The notes under the pieces: model-generated
What the model was told of the DNA's origin: nothing
The model's database searches: none
What the model saw: only the letters and a program-made list of their open reading frames with translations
Made by a program: the position numbers and the translations under genes
Shown here: in pieces, positions 1 through 9,965 of the stretch
Numbering within the stretch: the stretch's first letter is position 1
How the letters are laid out: each line of letters starts with the position of its first letter
DNA from: Microstegium vimineum
Taxonomy: Eukaryota; Streptophyta; Magnoliopsida; Poales; Poaceae
Assembly (NCBI GenBank): GCA_022036555.1
Contig: CM039129.1
Coordinates: 40,610,649-40,674,648, forward strand
DNA length: 64,000 nucleotides
Direction: 5' to 3'

Positions 1-1185
1 GAACTTGCTCTTGAGCATCTGCAACCGTGCCTCCTTGACGCGATCAGCACTAACAAATCTCGACTTCATGCAGTCTCAAACTTCCTTGCCTTTTTGATGA
101 GGACATCACCACGCTGGACACGTCTTTTCCAAGTTGCAACTCATCTCCAACTCAGCTGCCACGTCGACTTCAAGTCTGTTTCGGAGTTCAGGACCAACAA
201 GGAGTAAAACGGACGCCCAGGATGCATACGGACTCCGTTTTCGATGGTTCACCCACAGATGGAAAGATAATTTCATAAGAAAACCAATGTCGTTGGTTTG
301 AGGTCCAAATTCCTTCGGAGTCATCGGAAAACATCGAAACAAGACAGCGTCCAAAATATGTTCCGGTGCTGCGTCACCTATTTTGGGCCAACTTGGCCAT
401 GTATCGCGAGTCGGGCCTTAAGCCCATGTTGGGGGCGCCTCCCCCTGGTCGCCACCAACCCTACGACGTCTCTCCCTTATATTCCACGTAGCCGCCGCCG
501 TTGAGACTCGGGTTTTGTTTTAGAGTTTAGTTTTCCATCTGAATCGTTCATTGTAACTGTGTCGATTAGTCCTTTTACAGTGATCCAGCGCCCCTTGTTC
601 TTGATCTCCTCCACTGTGTCGATTAGTCCTTTGGAACCGAGTTCTTGAACCCTCTATATTGATATTCACATCATTCATAATTGCAATTTTAGATTGCGTG
701 TTTATACCTTCTTGCTTGTGTTCTTCAATTCGCTTGCGGGAAAAGCCTTATTGGCGAGGTCAATCAAGTTGTGCTTGGTTGATAACCAACGAAGCAGTGG
801 TGTAATGGTTGCAGGGTTCGAATCGTTTCTGATTTGAAGCCGGATCGCCAACGTCGAGTTCTCCACAGATCGAACTTACCAGTTACCTCACGGAAGATCG
901 GGCCACTTCTCATCACTATCTTCTTCTTGGCAACTTGCATCATTAAGTCATCCGGCAAGCACTGAAGCAGATGTGCACGTACCTTCTTGTATTTGCCAAA
1001 CAACGTTGTTGTCTGTGCCTCCGTCGACGTCCTCGCCGCCTGTTCAACCACTTCCCAGACTCCTTGATCTTCCATGATAGCTTGAACTCGGATGCTCTAG
1101 CTTGTGTAACTGGTCGCCGTCAGATGTGGATAGGCGTACTTCCCGCCACCGCCGACTCCCCTGCTTCCCGCACTTCGATCGCCCA
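1..1185 (-). pseudogene. Ty1/copia gag N-terminal fragment, split by an insertion
   Basis: Read on the minus strand from an ATG at 1185, this encodes the start of a copia-type Gag: a TATSYT(stop)SIRVQAIMEDQGVWEVVE stretch, then KYKKVRAHLLQCLPDDLMMQVAKKK. After an insertion at 95-915 the gag continues at 94-1 with SRFVSADRVKEARLQ, a conserved later part of the same domain. Gag forms the virus-like particle of the retrotransposon. It is not functional: a TAG sits where a Trp codon is expected in TxYTxW, another stop falls in the distal part, and the gene is split. A primer-binding site and LTR lie just upstream (1222-1526). The fragment runs off the left edge, so pol could lie outside the window. 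The family match is from memory of copia Gag motifs; the break is seen directly. Confidence 0.7.
95..915. mobile_element. LTR-like 821-bp insertion inside copia gag (possible solo LTR)
   Basis: The segment starts TGATGAG and ends CTCATCA, a 7-bp inverted terminus of the TG...CA form typical of LTRs. It separates two pieces of one copia gag reading frame. The flanking 5 bp (ctttt on the left, ctatc on the right) match only partly, so the target duplication is decayed or my boundary is off by a few bases. No open reading frame of interest is seen. Solo LTRs arise by recombination between the two LTRs of an element. The element family is not identified. Confidence 0.45.
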
Positions 1186-1221
1186 TCTTGTAGATCCTTG
1201 TCTATCAAATTGCGTGATTAA

Positions 1222-1526
1222 GGCTCGGTACCAGATGTAGGCCTATTGTATCACAAGCACACAACAATTCAAGTGGCTAATCTATCAAGAATGAAGAAAT
1301 CACCGGAGCATAAATGTTGCATACTCTAGAACACAGCAATTGCACGATGGTCGATGGCAGAGCTCTTTTACTCTGAATATTCTGAAAGATACAAATGTGA
1401 ACTGCACAAGTTCACAGGTGTTAACCACACCTTGACACGCGCTAACACAAATAGGAAATAGCCTAGCACTTATATATATAAAAAAACAAATCACTAAATA
1501 CAGTGATACAATATGACTCGAAACAA
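1222..1526 (-). mobile_element. Copia primer-binding site and probable 5' LTR
   Basis: On the minus strand TGGTACCGAGCC at 1233-1222 resembles the initiator-Met tRNA primer site TGGTATCAGAGCC used by plant copia elements. It is separated by two bases from an LTR-like end (CCTACA, plus-strand start at 1236). A TATA-rich stretch near 1471-1481 would be the LTR promoter for the minus strand. The far LTR boundary is placed at about 1526, where the minus strand begins TGTTTCGAG, but no clear target duplication supports it. The gag fragment follows immediately downstream, as expected. Confidence 0.5.
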
Positions 1527-1960
1527 CTGCCAGGAATGTGCACGTCGTGGGCGCGCATTCACCACGCGCTCTCTGCCCCCCCTTCAGCAATCTCTCCTTT
1601 TTCAAACCTCAAAACTCCTTCCTCTGCCTAAGCTTGGACTGCATCTATTTCTTTGTCATGTGTACAATGACGATTAGCCCAACATCCTCCACCCTACGCC
1701 CGTCCTCGGATTCCTGGAGACCATGGGGAACGGAGAATTCCACACCGCCGAGATGCCGCCCAAGTCTACACCTGCCGCTAGCTCCCTCGCGCATGCGGCA
1801 GACTTCACCTTCTCCATGGAACCTAACCCTTTCCCCTGGCGCGTCTCTGACGCCTGCGACGGCCGTGTCCTGCTCTCCCCGCGACCTCCTATACCGCCGG
1901 TACGTCCTGATCCCGTCTATCCCTGAAGACATGTGGGAAAAGCGCTACATTACTGAAATG

Positions 1961-2842
1961 TGTTGGAACCAAGTCTCCCAGTCACTCTAACTATGGACAG
2001 ATAGAGGTAGAAGATGAACAATAGACAAATACACTTGTTGGCGACGAACATCTGTATATTGGCTTCTATATATTATTCAAAACACACGACTCAGGACTCA
2101 CTGAACAAGCAGGATACATGGCGCTCTTAAATAGCCTTGCCCACATGCATACAGGAGAAACTATACTGCCCGAGTGTGTCATGCACAGGCTCGCACGTAT
2201 CCATATAGCTTATGAGCCACAAACTCATATGCTGCACGTACATACGCCTGCATGAAACGGTCCTATGACCTAACCAAGCCACGCCTCCAAACGTGCCCAG
2301 CTAACATGAAGCAGCTTGTCGTATACTTCAACACATGCAACTCCTCGAAACTAGCTAACAACCCACTAAAGATGTACTCCAGCATCATGTGCAACACACA
2401 CACACACTAACATGCTAACTAGACGCCAAAGGGTGCTTAGTCTAGTTGGCTAAGTCACTCGAGCGGCACCCCACAGGTCCTGAGTTTGATTCCCCGTGGG
2501 AGCGAATTTCAGACAGACGTCTGTGGTGACTTCGTGAAGCTCGAGATATCTACCGGTTCAGTTCTTCGGAGGTGCTTATAGGGGTAGGGTTTGCGTACGT
2601 GTATTTATAAGGGTGAGTGTGCGTGCGTGTTTGAGTGTCTACGTTTGTTTGAGTGTCTACGTTGTAACTGTGTAATTCTCAAAAAAAAAACATGCTAACT
2701 AGACTAATCTACAGGCAAATGACTTACTCAATCTTCCACGAGAACACATCTCGTTTTAGATACATGCACACTCAGTACATGACACACATGTACATATGAC
2801 CCAGATGCAAGATAGACAACCAAGTCATGATTATTCCTAACA
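1961..2842 (-). mobile_element. LTR-like insertion in F-box copy 1 (shared with copy 2)
   Basis: Copy 3 reads straight from KRYSTEM into a downstream E/KPF motif, whereas copies 1 and 2 have an insertion at that point. The insert begins TGTTGG and ends CCTAACA, so its minus-strand start TGTTAGGAATAATC looks like a copia LTR start. The corresponding insert of copy 2 is 4927-5486 and clearly homologous. Removing the SINE at 2425-2704 leaves about 600 bp, close to the 560 bp in copy 2. Flanking target duplications (aaatg against aaata) are imperfect. It is probably a solo LTR that predates the duplication. Confidence 0.55.
2425..2689 (+). mobile_element. tRNA-derived SINE with 15-bp target duplication
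   Basis: About 265 bp bounded by the direct repeat acatgctaactagac (2410-2424 and 2690-2704). The 5' part resembles a tRNA: a box-A-like TAGTCTAGTTGGCTAAGT and a box-B-like GGTCCTGAGTTTGATTCCC, both needed for internal RNA polymerase III initiation. The 3' end is A-rich (ten A residues at 2681-2690). Copy 2 of the F-box array has the uninterrupted site near 5337-5365, an independent empty site. It is a SINE and not a functional tRNA gene. Confidence 0.85.
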
Positions 2843-3560
2843 AAATAGACTCCAAGCCCTTCCTCCTGCCAGCTCACGAGGAGGAAGACGAGTCACGGTT
2901 CCGAGTGATCTACAGCCGAGTGTCCACATACAAGATCATCACCTTGCTCTTCAATTCAGCTGGGCAATGAGAATGAGAAATGGGGTCTGGCAACTTCTTT
3001 CAACTTCTTGCCTAGCAGACTGATTTATGATCCTATGAGATTGGTACGCCACCACCACTATGTAGGCGGCTGCTTCTATACTGGGTGCGTCGTTGTGTCG
3101 ATAGACCTCTCCATATGCTTGGTCTTGACCCGCTTGAGATGAAATTCTCCATCACCAGGCTCCCTTTATTTTGGTACAAATATATGGGATTGGCACCCAA
3201 AGTGCATGCCGTTGTTGATGCTGGGGTGAACAGGCTTGGCATGGCAGTTTTGGGTCCTGCATGGAGTTTAGATCTCTATTCTAAGACTTGGCAAAACAAT
3301 GGTAACAGCGCAGACGAGAGTGGCAACATGACCACCACCACCAATTGCTTGTGGGCTACACACACCACTACATTAGTAGTGCAACCGAGGGCTACTGGCT
3401 ACTTGTAGGGTGGCATTGCAACATAGAAACAGTACATTATTTCATACTGGACCTCAAAACATTTCAGGTTGAGAGATTTTGCCAGTCAATGGATGCGGTG
3501 TATCATGCTCTTCCATATGCAAGATACCCACCATCATTATTGTCACTGAAATGCCTGGTA

Positions 3561-4186
3561 ATAACTAATAAGAACCTTCTATAGATTTGTATGTCTCGCT
3601 CATTGGATAAGCTAGTATAGATGTTCTGTTGGTTTAATTTCACATATCCTACATGCTCACATATATACTGGGGACTTATGCTTGGTGCATCTAAACAATC
3701 TCATGTCCACCATTAATTATTATCAAACGTGTATGCATGGGCCACCAATCCACCATGGAGTGTACTGTACATATAAGAAGTTATGTTTCTCTAAATATGG
3801 TGTCTATCCATATATACAATAGTGCATGTTTTTTTGGGGTCTAGTTCCTTTAGAAATGCTTCCTTCTTTGGTGAGATGTGAGACAATTTTTTTGTTACGC
3901 AATGACATAGCGAGCGTAGAAAGAATTATATTGTTTCTAGTATTTTTTATAATATATATATCACCAAACAAAATGCTCTCGTGCGATCGAAGGAAAGTTG
4001 AGACGGGCCCGCAGCATTACAGTTTGCTGAATAATATATAGTGATTGGGGAACTTTGGCCCGGCCCGTTTAACAACAGCCGCTCCAGTAGTAACGGTCAG
4101 CAGCCTAGGTTTTGCTGGCAGCGACGAGCGAGAGCAAAGCAAACAGTCCCCATTTCACTCTCACCAACCGCTGCGACCAAAGCGTG
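3561..4186 (+). other. 3' flank of F-box copy 1 and leader of copy 2
   Basis: Positions 3561-3830 are homologous to the 3' flank of copy 5 (9966-10220), including shared atgcatgggccacca and tgtctatccatat. Positions 4045-4186 look like the 5' leader of copy 2, rich in C and G and ending at its ATG. No separate gene is visible. Confidence 0.5.
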
Positions 4187-4433
4187 ATGTCGACGACGAC
4201 GAACTCGGAAGAGGCGCATCAGCTCCCCGACCTCCCAGATGGGATCCTGCCATCCTGGAGGACATCTTCCTCCGATCGACGACGCTGCCGATGTCGCCGT
4301 CGCCTCCGCTGCCTGCAAGTCCCACCACCGTCGTCTGCGACCGCTCCTTCCTCCACAGGTACTGATTCCTCCACCCACTGCCCGTTCTCGGATTCTTGTA
4401 TACCATGGGGAACGGAGAAGTCCACCCCGTCGA

Positions 4434-4671
4434 GCACTAGTATTGCTGACGCCCCCCCAAAACACACCACACGTGGTTTTGGTTATCACGTATCTGTGGT
4501 GTGAAATGACCCGTGCAGAGCTATCAACTGCCCATGGAGATGGATTACCATTGGCGGTTGGCATAACTCAACCACATGTGTAAATCATCCATTTACACAG
4601 GCGGTTGAGTTATGCCAACCGTCACTAGTAATCCATCTCTACTGGCGCCGCCTGTGTAAATGTCATCTCCA
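4434..4671. repeat. Palindromic insert in F-box copy 2
   Basis: Compared with copy 1 the coding path is interrupted here. The insert starts CACTAGTATTGC and contains a long imperfect palindrome (about 4542-4648): arms of about 47 bp run from gatggattac and ggcggttggcataactcaac to their complements. The core motif, acaggcggtt facing aaccgcc, is the same one that fills the subterminal regions of the CACTA elements at 25.2-48.0 and 49.3 kb. The left end has the CACTA look but no matching right end is visible, so the element class is unresolved: a decayed CACTA derivative or a foldback element. Confidence 0.6.
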
Positions 4672-4926
4672 CACAAGTCTACACCTGCAGCTAGCTCCCT
4701 CGTGCAGGCGACAGACTTCACCTTCTCCTTCCTTCCCATGGAACCCAACACTTTCCCCTGGCGTGTCTCTGACGCCCGTGACAGCTGTGTCCTGCTCTCC
4801 CGGCGCAGCAACAACAGCAGCGCCACCTTCCTGGAGCTCATGATCTGCGACCTCCTATACCGCCGGTACGTCCAGATCCCGTCTATCCCTGAAGACCTGT
4901 GGGTCAAGCGCTACATTACTGAAATG

Positions 4927-5486
4927 TGTTGGTACCGAGTCTCCGAGTCACTCTAGCTGTCGACAGAGAGGTAGAAGATGAACAATAGACAAATATACTT
5001 GTTGGCAACGAACGTCTGTTATCTTGGCTTCTATTATTCAAAACATACGACTCAGGACTCACTAAACCAAGCAGAGCCTTGCCCACATGCATACGGGAGC
5101 AGCTACTGCCCGGGTCTCATGCGCACGCTCGCACGTATCCACAGCTTCTGAGCCACAAACTCATCTGTTGCACGTACGCCACATGAAACGGTCCTCTGAT
5201 CTGACCAAGCCACGCCTTCAAACGTGTCCAGCTAACATGCAGCAGCTTACTGTGTACTTCAACACATGCAACTCCTAGAAACTACCTAACAACCCACTAA
5301 AGACGTACTCCAGTATCATGTGCAACACACACACACTAACATGCTAACTAGCCTAATCTACATGCAAATGACTTAGTCAATCTTCCACGAGGAATACATC
5401 TAATAGTTTTAGATACGTGCACACCCACACACATGTACATGACCCAGATGCAAGAATCGACAACCAAGTCATGATTATTCCTAACA
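4927..5486 (-). mobile_element. LTR-like insertion in F-box copy 2
   Basis: This is homologous over its length to the insert at 1961-2842 of copy 1 and lies at the same codon position of the F-box gene, after KRYITEM. Ends are TGTTGG and CCTAACA. It lacks the SINE present in copy 1. It contains a short CA-rich tract (5324-5338). Sharing position and sequence indicates one insertion followed by duplication. Confidence 0.55.
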
Positions 5487-6240
5487 AACTGGACTACAAG
5501 CCCTTCCTCCTGCCAGCTCGCGAGGAGGAAGACGAGTCACAGTTCCGAGTGATCTACAACTGAGTGTCCACATACAAGATCATCACCTTCCTCTTCGATT
5601 CAGCTATAGCACTGAGAATGAGAAATGGTTCTTGCGACTTCTTTCAACTTCTTACCCTACAGACTGAATCATGATCCTATGAGATTGGTGCGCCACCGCC
5701 ACTACGTTGGCGGCTGCTTCTACTAAGTGCGCCAGTGCTCCGATTCCTGGGAACCATTGGGAACGGAGAATTCCAACCAGTTGATGAAATTCTCCATATG
5801 CTTGTCCTTGACCCGCTTGAGAGGAAATTCTCCATCAGCAGCCTCCCTTTTGGTACAAATATGGGATTGTCTCCCAAAGTGTAGGCCGTTGTTGATGCAG
5901 GTGTGAACAGGCTTGGCCTGGCAGTTTTGGGTCTTGCATGGAATTTAGATCTCTATTCCAATACTTGGCAAAACAATGGTGGCAGCGCAGACGAGTGGCA
6001 ACATGCATGACCATCACCACCACCAATTGCCTGTGGGCTACACACACGCCACTGCATTACGAGTGCAGCCGAGGGCTATTTGCTACTTGTAGGGTGGCAC
6101 TGCAACATAGAAACAGAACAATATTTCATACTGGACATCAAAACATTTCAGGTTGAGAGATTTTGCCAGTCAATGGATGTGGGCGCTCTTCCATATGCAA
6201 GATACCCAGCATCATTATTGTCACCGCCAAGTATATGAAA

Positions 6241-6721
6241 TGCATGGTAAGAACCTTGTTTGGGGGGCTCTAGTTCCTTTAGAAGATTATTTTATTCTAA
6301 ACTTTTACATATATTTTCAACATATTGTTGAAATATATATACAAAATGTTTAATAACTACATATGACTTTTACAATTATAACTATCTGTGTCATTCTTTT
6401 GTAAACCACACAAAGTGCATAGCTAGCATTTGTTTGAGTCATCGAGCAAATAAAATTTTCTCATCTGTGTAGAAATCATTTGTGTTTCATCAGCAAATCG
6501 AGATGTATCTGCATTCACAAAACACATGTTTTCCTTCTCCAAGTCCAAATAAATTTGTTTGGGATAGGCAGGGTCAAATGGTTATTTCTTATAGTTAGGG
6601 CCATTTAATTTGGACAACACACTTTGATCAATACGGTCCAATTTGATATAATTCAGTTTGATGATTCTTATGTTGTGATCTTTGGGTTTTCAGCACTCGT
6701 GCCACATAGGACCAGTCTGCC
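6241..6721 (+). other. Inter-copy spacer duplicated at 10210-10680
   Basis: The AT-rich spacer after copy 2 includes the phrases ctagttcctttagaag, tttgtttgagtc and tcaatacggtccaatttgat, ending in the tcagcactcgtgccaca stretch. The same order recurs at 10210-10680 after copy 5. It is the 3' flank of the duplicated F-box unit. No gene is seen. Confidence 0.6.
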
Positions 6722-7430
6722 ACATCGGATTCTTGGAGACCACGGGGAACAGAGGAATTCTCCACGCCCAGACGCCGCACCAGTCTGCCTCTGCGGCTAG
6801 CTCCCTCGTGTAGGCGGCGGACTTAGCTTCACCTTTAGTCCCAAACACAAAATGTTTCGAGACTAAATCTCATTTTGGACATCGATCAAAGGCCTGCTCT
6901 CTAGTAGTGACCTCCCCTAGGCGCATCTGTGAAGCCCGCGATGGACGTGTCCTACTCTCCTGACACAACGCTAACAGGAGCTCCACCTTCCTAGACCTCG
7001 TGATCTACGCCCCCCTGTACCGCCGGTACGCCCAGATCTCGTGTATCCCCGAAGACCTGTGGGCCAAGCGCTACAGTACTGAAATGCGATCTGAGCCCTT
7101 CATGCTGCTAGCTCGCGAGGAGGAAGAAGAGTCACAGTTCCGAGTGATCAACAACTGGGTGTACACATACAAGATCATCACTTCCCCTCTTCGATTAATA
7201 AGCAGGCACTGAGAATGAGAAATGGAGTCTTGCGACTTCTTTCTGCTTCTTACCCGACATACTGAATCATGATCCTATGAGATTGGTGCGCCACCACAAA
7301 TACGTTGACGGCTGCTTCTACTATGTGCATCGTCATGTGTCAGGCTATATGCTTGTGCTTAACCCACTTGAGATGAAATTCTTCATCAACAGCCTCCCTT
7401 TTGGTATTGGTACAAATGATTTCTTTTGTT
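6722..7430 (+). pseudogene. F-box protein pseudogene, copy 3 (truncated)
   Basis: The copy starts inside the region after the F-box (a GFLETTGN-like motif) and runs through SSLV(stop)AADLASP, an insertion of about 80 bp around 6830-6910, then a block with a clear match: VIYAPLYRRYAQISCIPEDLWAKRYSTEM at 7000-7090, LLAREEEEESQFRVINN, and LNPLEMKFFINSLPFG to 7400. It lacks the F-box itself and the C-terminal third. The 3' end is joined to a phrase from the array spacer (aactacacaaagtgcatagctag, 7431-7453), after which copy 4 begins. This copy lacks the LTR-like insert of copies 1 and 2. Confidence 0.7.
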
Positions 7431-8036
7431 AACTACACAAAGTGCATAGCTAGATCCCTCGTGCAGGCGGTGGGCTTAGCTTCACCTTCTCCTTCCTTCC
7501 CATGGAACCTAACACCTCCCCCTAGCGCATCTGTGAAGCCCATGATGGTCGTGTCCTGCTCTCCTAGCATAGCGCCAACAGAAGTGCCACCTTCCTAGAC
7601 TCGTGATCTACGACCCCTGTACCACCGGTACATCCAGATCCCGTTTGTCCCCGAAAACCTGTGAGCCAAGGGCTACAGTACTGAAACGTGATCCGAGCCC
7701 TTCTTGTTGCTAGCCCACGAGGAGGAAGAAGAGTCGCAGTTCCGAGTGATCTACAACTGGGGGTCCAGATACAAGATCATCACCTTCCTCTTCGATTCAG
7801 CAGGCACTGACAATGAGAAATGGAGTCTTGCGACTTCTTTCTGCTTCTTACCCAACAAACTGATTCATGATCCTATGAGATTGGTGCACCACTGCCACTA
7901 CGTTGGTGGCAGCGTCTACTGTGTGCATCATCGATCATATGGCTATATGCTTGTGCTTGACCCACTAGAGATGAAATTCTTCATCACCAGCCTCCCTTTT
8001 GGTATTAGTACAAATGATTTATTTTGTAAACTACAC
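7431..8036 (+). pseudogene. F-box protein pseudogene, copy 4 (truncated)
   Basis: The order is as in copy 3: SLVQAVGLASPSPSFPWNLTP, a shifted LVIYDPC region, LLAHEEEEESQFRVIYNWGS, then LDPLEMKFFITSLPFGIS to 8017, stopping at the same point as copy 3. It is N- and C-terminally truncated and frameshifted. It joins the same spacer phrase (ctacacaaa) where the CACTA element at 8040 is inserted. The head-to-tail repeat of a truncated unit of about 600 bp suggests unequal exchange at that phrase. Confidence 0.7.
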
Positions 8037-8346
8037 AAACACTACGTCAAAAACGATTTTGCGCAGCGTTGCCAAAAATGCCTAAAAAGGTCTCCGTGGC
8101 GGACACCAATTTTTGCCCGTTGTTGTAAATCCCATGATTTATCGCAGCTGGGATTTTTAATTTACCGTGATGGACACTTTTGTCCGTCACGGTAAATAAA
8201 TTTATCGCAGCGGGCTTTTTATAAGACCCGTTGCGGTAAATACTCTATTTACCGCAGCGGACGTCTTAATGTGTCCGCTGCGGTAAATCAATTTACCGCA
8301 GCGGGCATCTTATAAGGCCCGCTGCGGTTAAGGCCAAAGCCCATTA

Positions 8347-8401
8347 GGCCCAGGACGAGGCCCAATAGCCACACCCCATATAAAAACAGGAGTTAGGGTT
8401 T
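8347..8401 (+). promoter_or_regulatory. Promoter-like block inside CACTA A
   Basis: Two GGCCCA (site II type) motifs at 8347 and 8359 are followed by TATAAAAA (8379-8386) and a telo-box-like TTAGGGTTT (8393-8401). A CT-rich leader then runs for about 170 bp. Site II motifs, telo-boxes and CT-rich leaders are known features of plant housekeeping and ribosomal-protein promoters. The same block occurs in CACTA B at 24207-24261. That it is transcribed is inference. Confidence 0.55.
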
Positions 8402-8900
8402 GCCATCTCTCCCACTCCCTCCCTCTCTCTCTCAGCATAGAATCCGGATCCGGCTCCTCTCCGGCTCCCCCAGCCCTCTCTCTCTCTCTCTCCCACTCCC
8501 TCCCTCTCTCTCAGCACAGAAGGCGGAGACGGCAGATCCGGCTCCTCCCCCACTCCCTCCCTCTCTCTCAGCACACAAGGCGGATGCTACGGCGGCGGGA
8601 CTGCGCTCGGAGCTGCGCGGGGCCGCGGCGGCGCTTGGGGCGGCTCGCGGAGAAGCGGCGCATAGAGCTTCGGAGGAGCGGTGTGTGGAGCTGTGCGCGG
8701 GGCGGCGCGCGGGGCCGCGGAAGAGCGGCGCGCGGAGTTGTGCGCGGGGCCGAGGCGGAGCGGCGCTCGGAGCTGCGCGCTAGGCGGCGCGTGACCGCGG
8801 CGGCGCGCGAGGAGCGCGGAGAGCGGGGCGCGGGGCCGCGGCGGCGCATAGGCGCGGGCTCGTGACCGCGGGGGCGCAGGGCGGATCCGGCGGCGGCGAC
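8402..8900. repeat. CT-rich repeats and GC-rich tract inside CACTA A
   Basis: Three imperfect copies of a unit containing ctccctccctctctctcagca lie between about 8410 and 8578, followed by about 300 bp of gcggcg-rich sequence. Both strands are open for long stretches here only because stop codons are rare at this composition. I see no protein family in any frame. It may be a captured host 5' exon, but nothing proves that. Confidence 0.5.
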
Positions 8901-9089
8901 GACGACCTGGATTGGCTCGGCGGGCCTATCTAGGGTTTCTCTTTTTTTGGATGATTAACAGCAGCGGGCTAAGCGGCCCGCTGCGGGAAAACATGATTTT
9001 CCATGGCGTTGTCGCAGGAGCAGACCAAGTTGCCCGCCGCCGTTAATCAAAAACGGCCGCCGCGAAAAATACTTTTTCACGTAGTGAAA

Positions 9090-9965
9090 GTGCATAGCTA
9101 GCTCCCTCAGGCGGCAGACTTAGCTTCGCCCTCTCCTTCCTTCACATGGAACCTAACACCTCCCCCTGGTGCATCTATGAAGCCCACGATGGTCGTGTCC
9201 TGCTCTCCTAGCGTAGTGCCAATAGCAGCGCCACCTTCCTGGACCTCGTGATATGCGACCTCCTATACCGCCGGTATGTTCAGCTGGCATTGAGAATGCG
9301 GCCTCCTATACTGCCGGTATGTCCAGATACAAGATAATAACCTTCCTCTTCGATTCAGCTGGCATTGAGAATGAGAAATGGAGTCTTGCAACCTCTTTCA
9401 ACTTCTTACCTGACAGACTGATTCATGATCATATAAGATTGGTGCGCCACCACTACTACGATGGTGGCTGCTTCTACTGGGTGCATCCTCATGTGTTAGC
9501 TAGGCTATATGATTGTGCTTGACCCACTTGAGATGAAATTCTTCATCACCAGCCTCCCTTTTGGTATTGGTACACAGATGCAATGGGGTCCCAAAGTGCT
9601 GGCAGTTGTTGATGTAGGGGTGAACAGGCTTGGCATGGCAATTCTGAGTCCTGCATGGAATTTACATCTCTATTCTAAGACTTGGTAGAAGAATAGTGGC
9701 AACGCAGAGCAGTGTCAACATGACAAGCAACACCAATACCGGTGTAACTGAGGGCTACACATGCTACTACATTGCCGGTGCAACTGAGGGCTTCTTGTTA
9801 CTTGTAGGGTTGCCCTGCGACATAGAGACAGTAGTACATTATTTCATACTCGACCTCAAAACATTTCAGGTTGAGAGATTTTGCATGTCAATGGATGCGG
9901 GTTATCATGCTCTCCCATATGCAAGATACCCACCATCATTATTGTTGCTGCCAAGTATTTGAAAT
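9090..9965 (+). pseudogene. F-box protein pseudogene, copy 5
   Basis: It begins with gtgcatagctagctccctcag, continuing the unit cut by CACTA A. Recognisable parts are a shifted AADLASPSPS region, VICDLLYRRYV near 9250, a short internal duplication of the cctcctatac-ccggtatgt phrase (9257-9330), YKIITFLFDSAGIENEKWSLATSFNFLPDRLIHD (9328-9430), LDPLEMKFFITSLPFG, and the C-terminal VVHYFILDLKTFQVERF ending in PYARYPPSLLLLPSI. Unlike copies 3 and 4 it keeps the C-terminal third. It has frameshifts, stops and no F-box. A GT splice donor-like sequence follows at 9970, as in the genes at 59.6 and 62.9 kb. Confidence 0.75.

Larger units (their letters stand above)
1684..3560 (+). pseudogene. F-box protein pseudogene, copy 1
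   Basis: Two blocks match the grass F-box family seen intact in outline at 58.3 kb. Block 1 (1684-1960) carries SSLAHAADFTFSMEPNPF, a DGRVLLS motif, then shifted DLLYRRYV and IPED; block 2 (2843-3560) carries PAHEEEDESRFRVIYS, LDPLEMKFSI, GVNRLGMAVLG and the C-terminal FILDLKTFQVERF. The N-terminal F-box, which would bind SKP1 in an SCF ubiquitin ligase, is missing. The copy is interrupted by an LTR-like element (1961-2842) carrying a SINE, and by several stops and frameshifts. Its 3' flank (3561-3830) matches the flank of copy 5 (9966-10220), so the duplicated unit was larger than the coding region. Confidence 0.75.
4187..6240 (+). pseudogene. F-box protein pseudogene, copy 2
   Basis: This is the only array copy with a recognisable F-box N-terminus. 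From ATG 4187 the reading gives a short leader, then, spread over three frames, the F-box elements LPDGIL, ILEDIFLR, DDAADVAVASAACKSHHRRLR and DRSFLHRY. After a palindromic insert (4434-4671) comes SSLVQATDFTFSFLPMEPNTFPW, a DLLYRRYVQIPSIPEDLW motif, an LTR-like insert (4927-5486), then LPAREEEDESQFRVIYN and the C-terminal VERFASQWMW region. At least three frameshifts plus insertions rule out a functional protein. A fragment of the copy's own WGTENSN-like motif is repeated near 5740-5780, showing internal rearrangement. The F-box would have joined an SCF complex through SKP1. Confidence 0.78.
8040..9086. mobile_element. Non-autonomous CACTA element A with TSD aaa
   Basis: Terminal inverted repeats are CACTACGTCAAAAACGAT (left) and CACTACGTGAAAAAGTAT (right, reverse complement). 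The flanking 3-bp repeats are aaa (8037-8039 and 9087-9089). The paralogue at 7431-7453 gives the empty site, reading cacaaagtgcatag without a break. Subterminal regions are filled with the motif ttaccgcagcggg in both orientations, as binding-site arrays in CACTA elements often are. The middle holds a promoter-like block (8347-8401), CT-rich repeats (8402-8575) and a very GC-rich segment (8580-8900). No transposase is encoded, so it would need an autonomous partner. Confidence 0.9.

Noticed and set aside
2425..2500. Functional tRNA gene
   Set aside because: Only box-like promoter parts match; the cloverleaf is not intact, and an A tail with a target duplication marks a SINE.
8344..8865. Long open frames on both strands in GC-rich DNA
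   Set aside because: They are all low-complexity Arg/Ala/Gly/Pro translations in several frames at once, an effect of base composition inside CACTA A.
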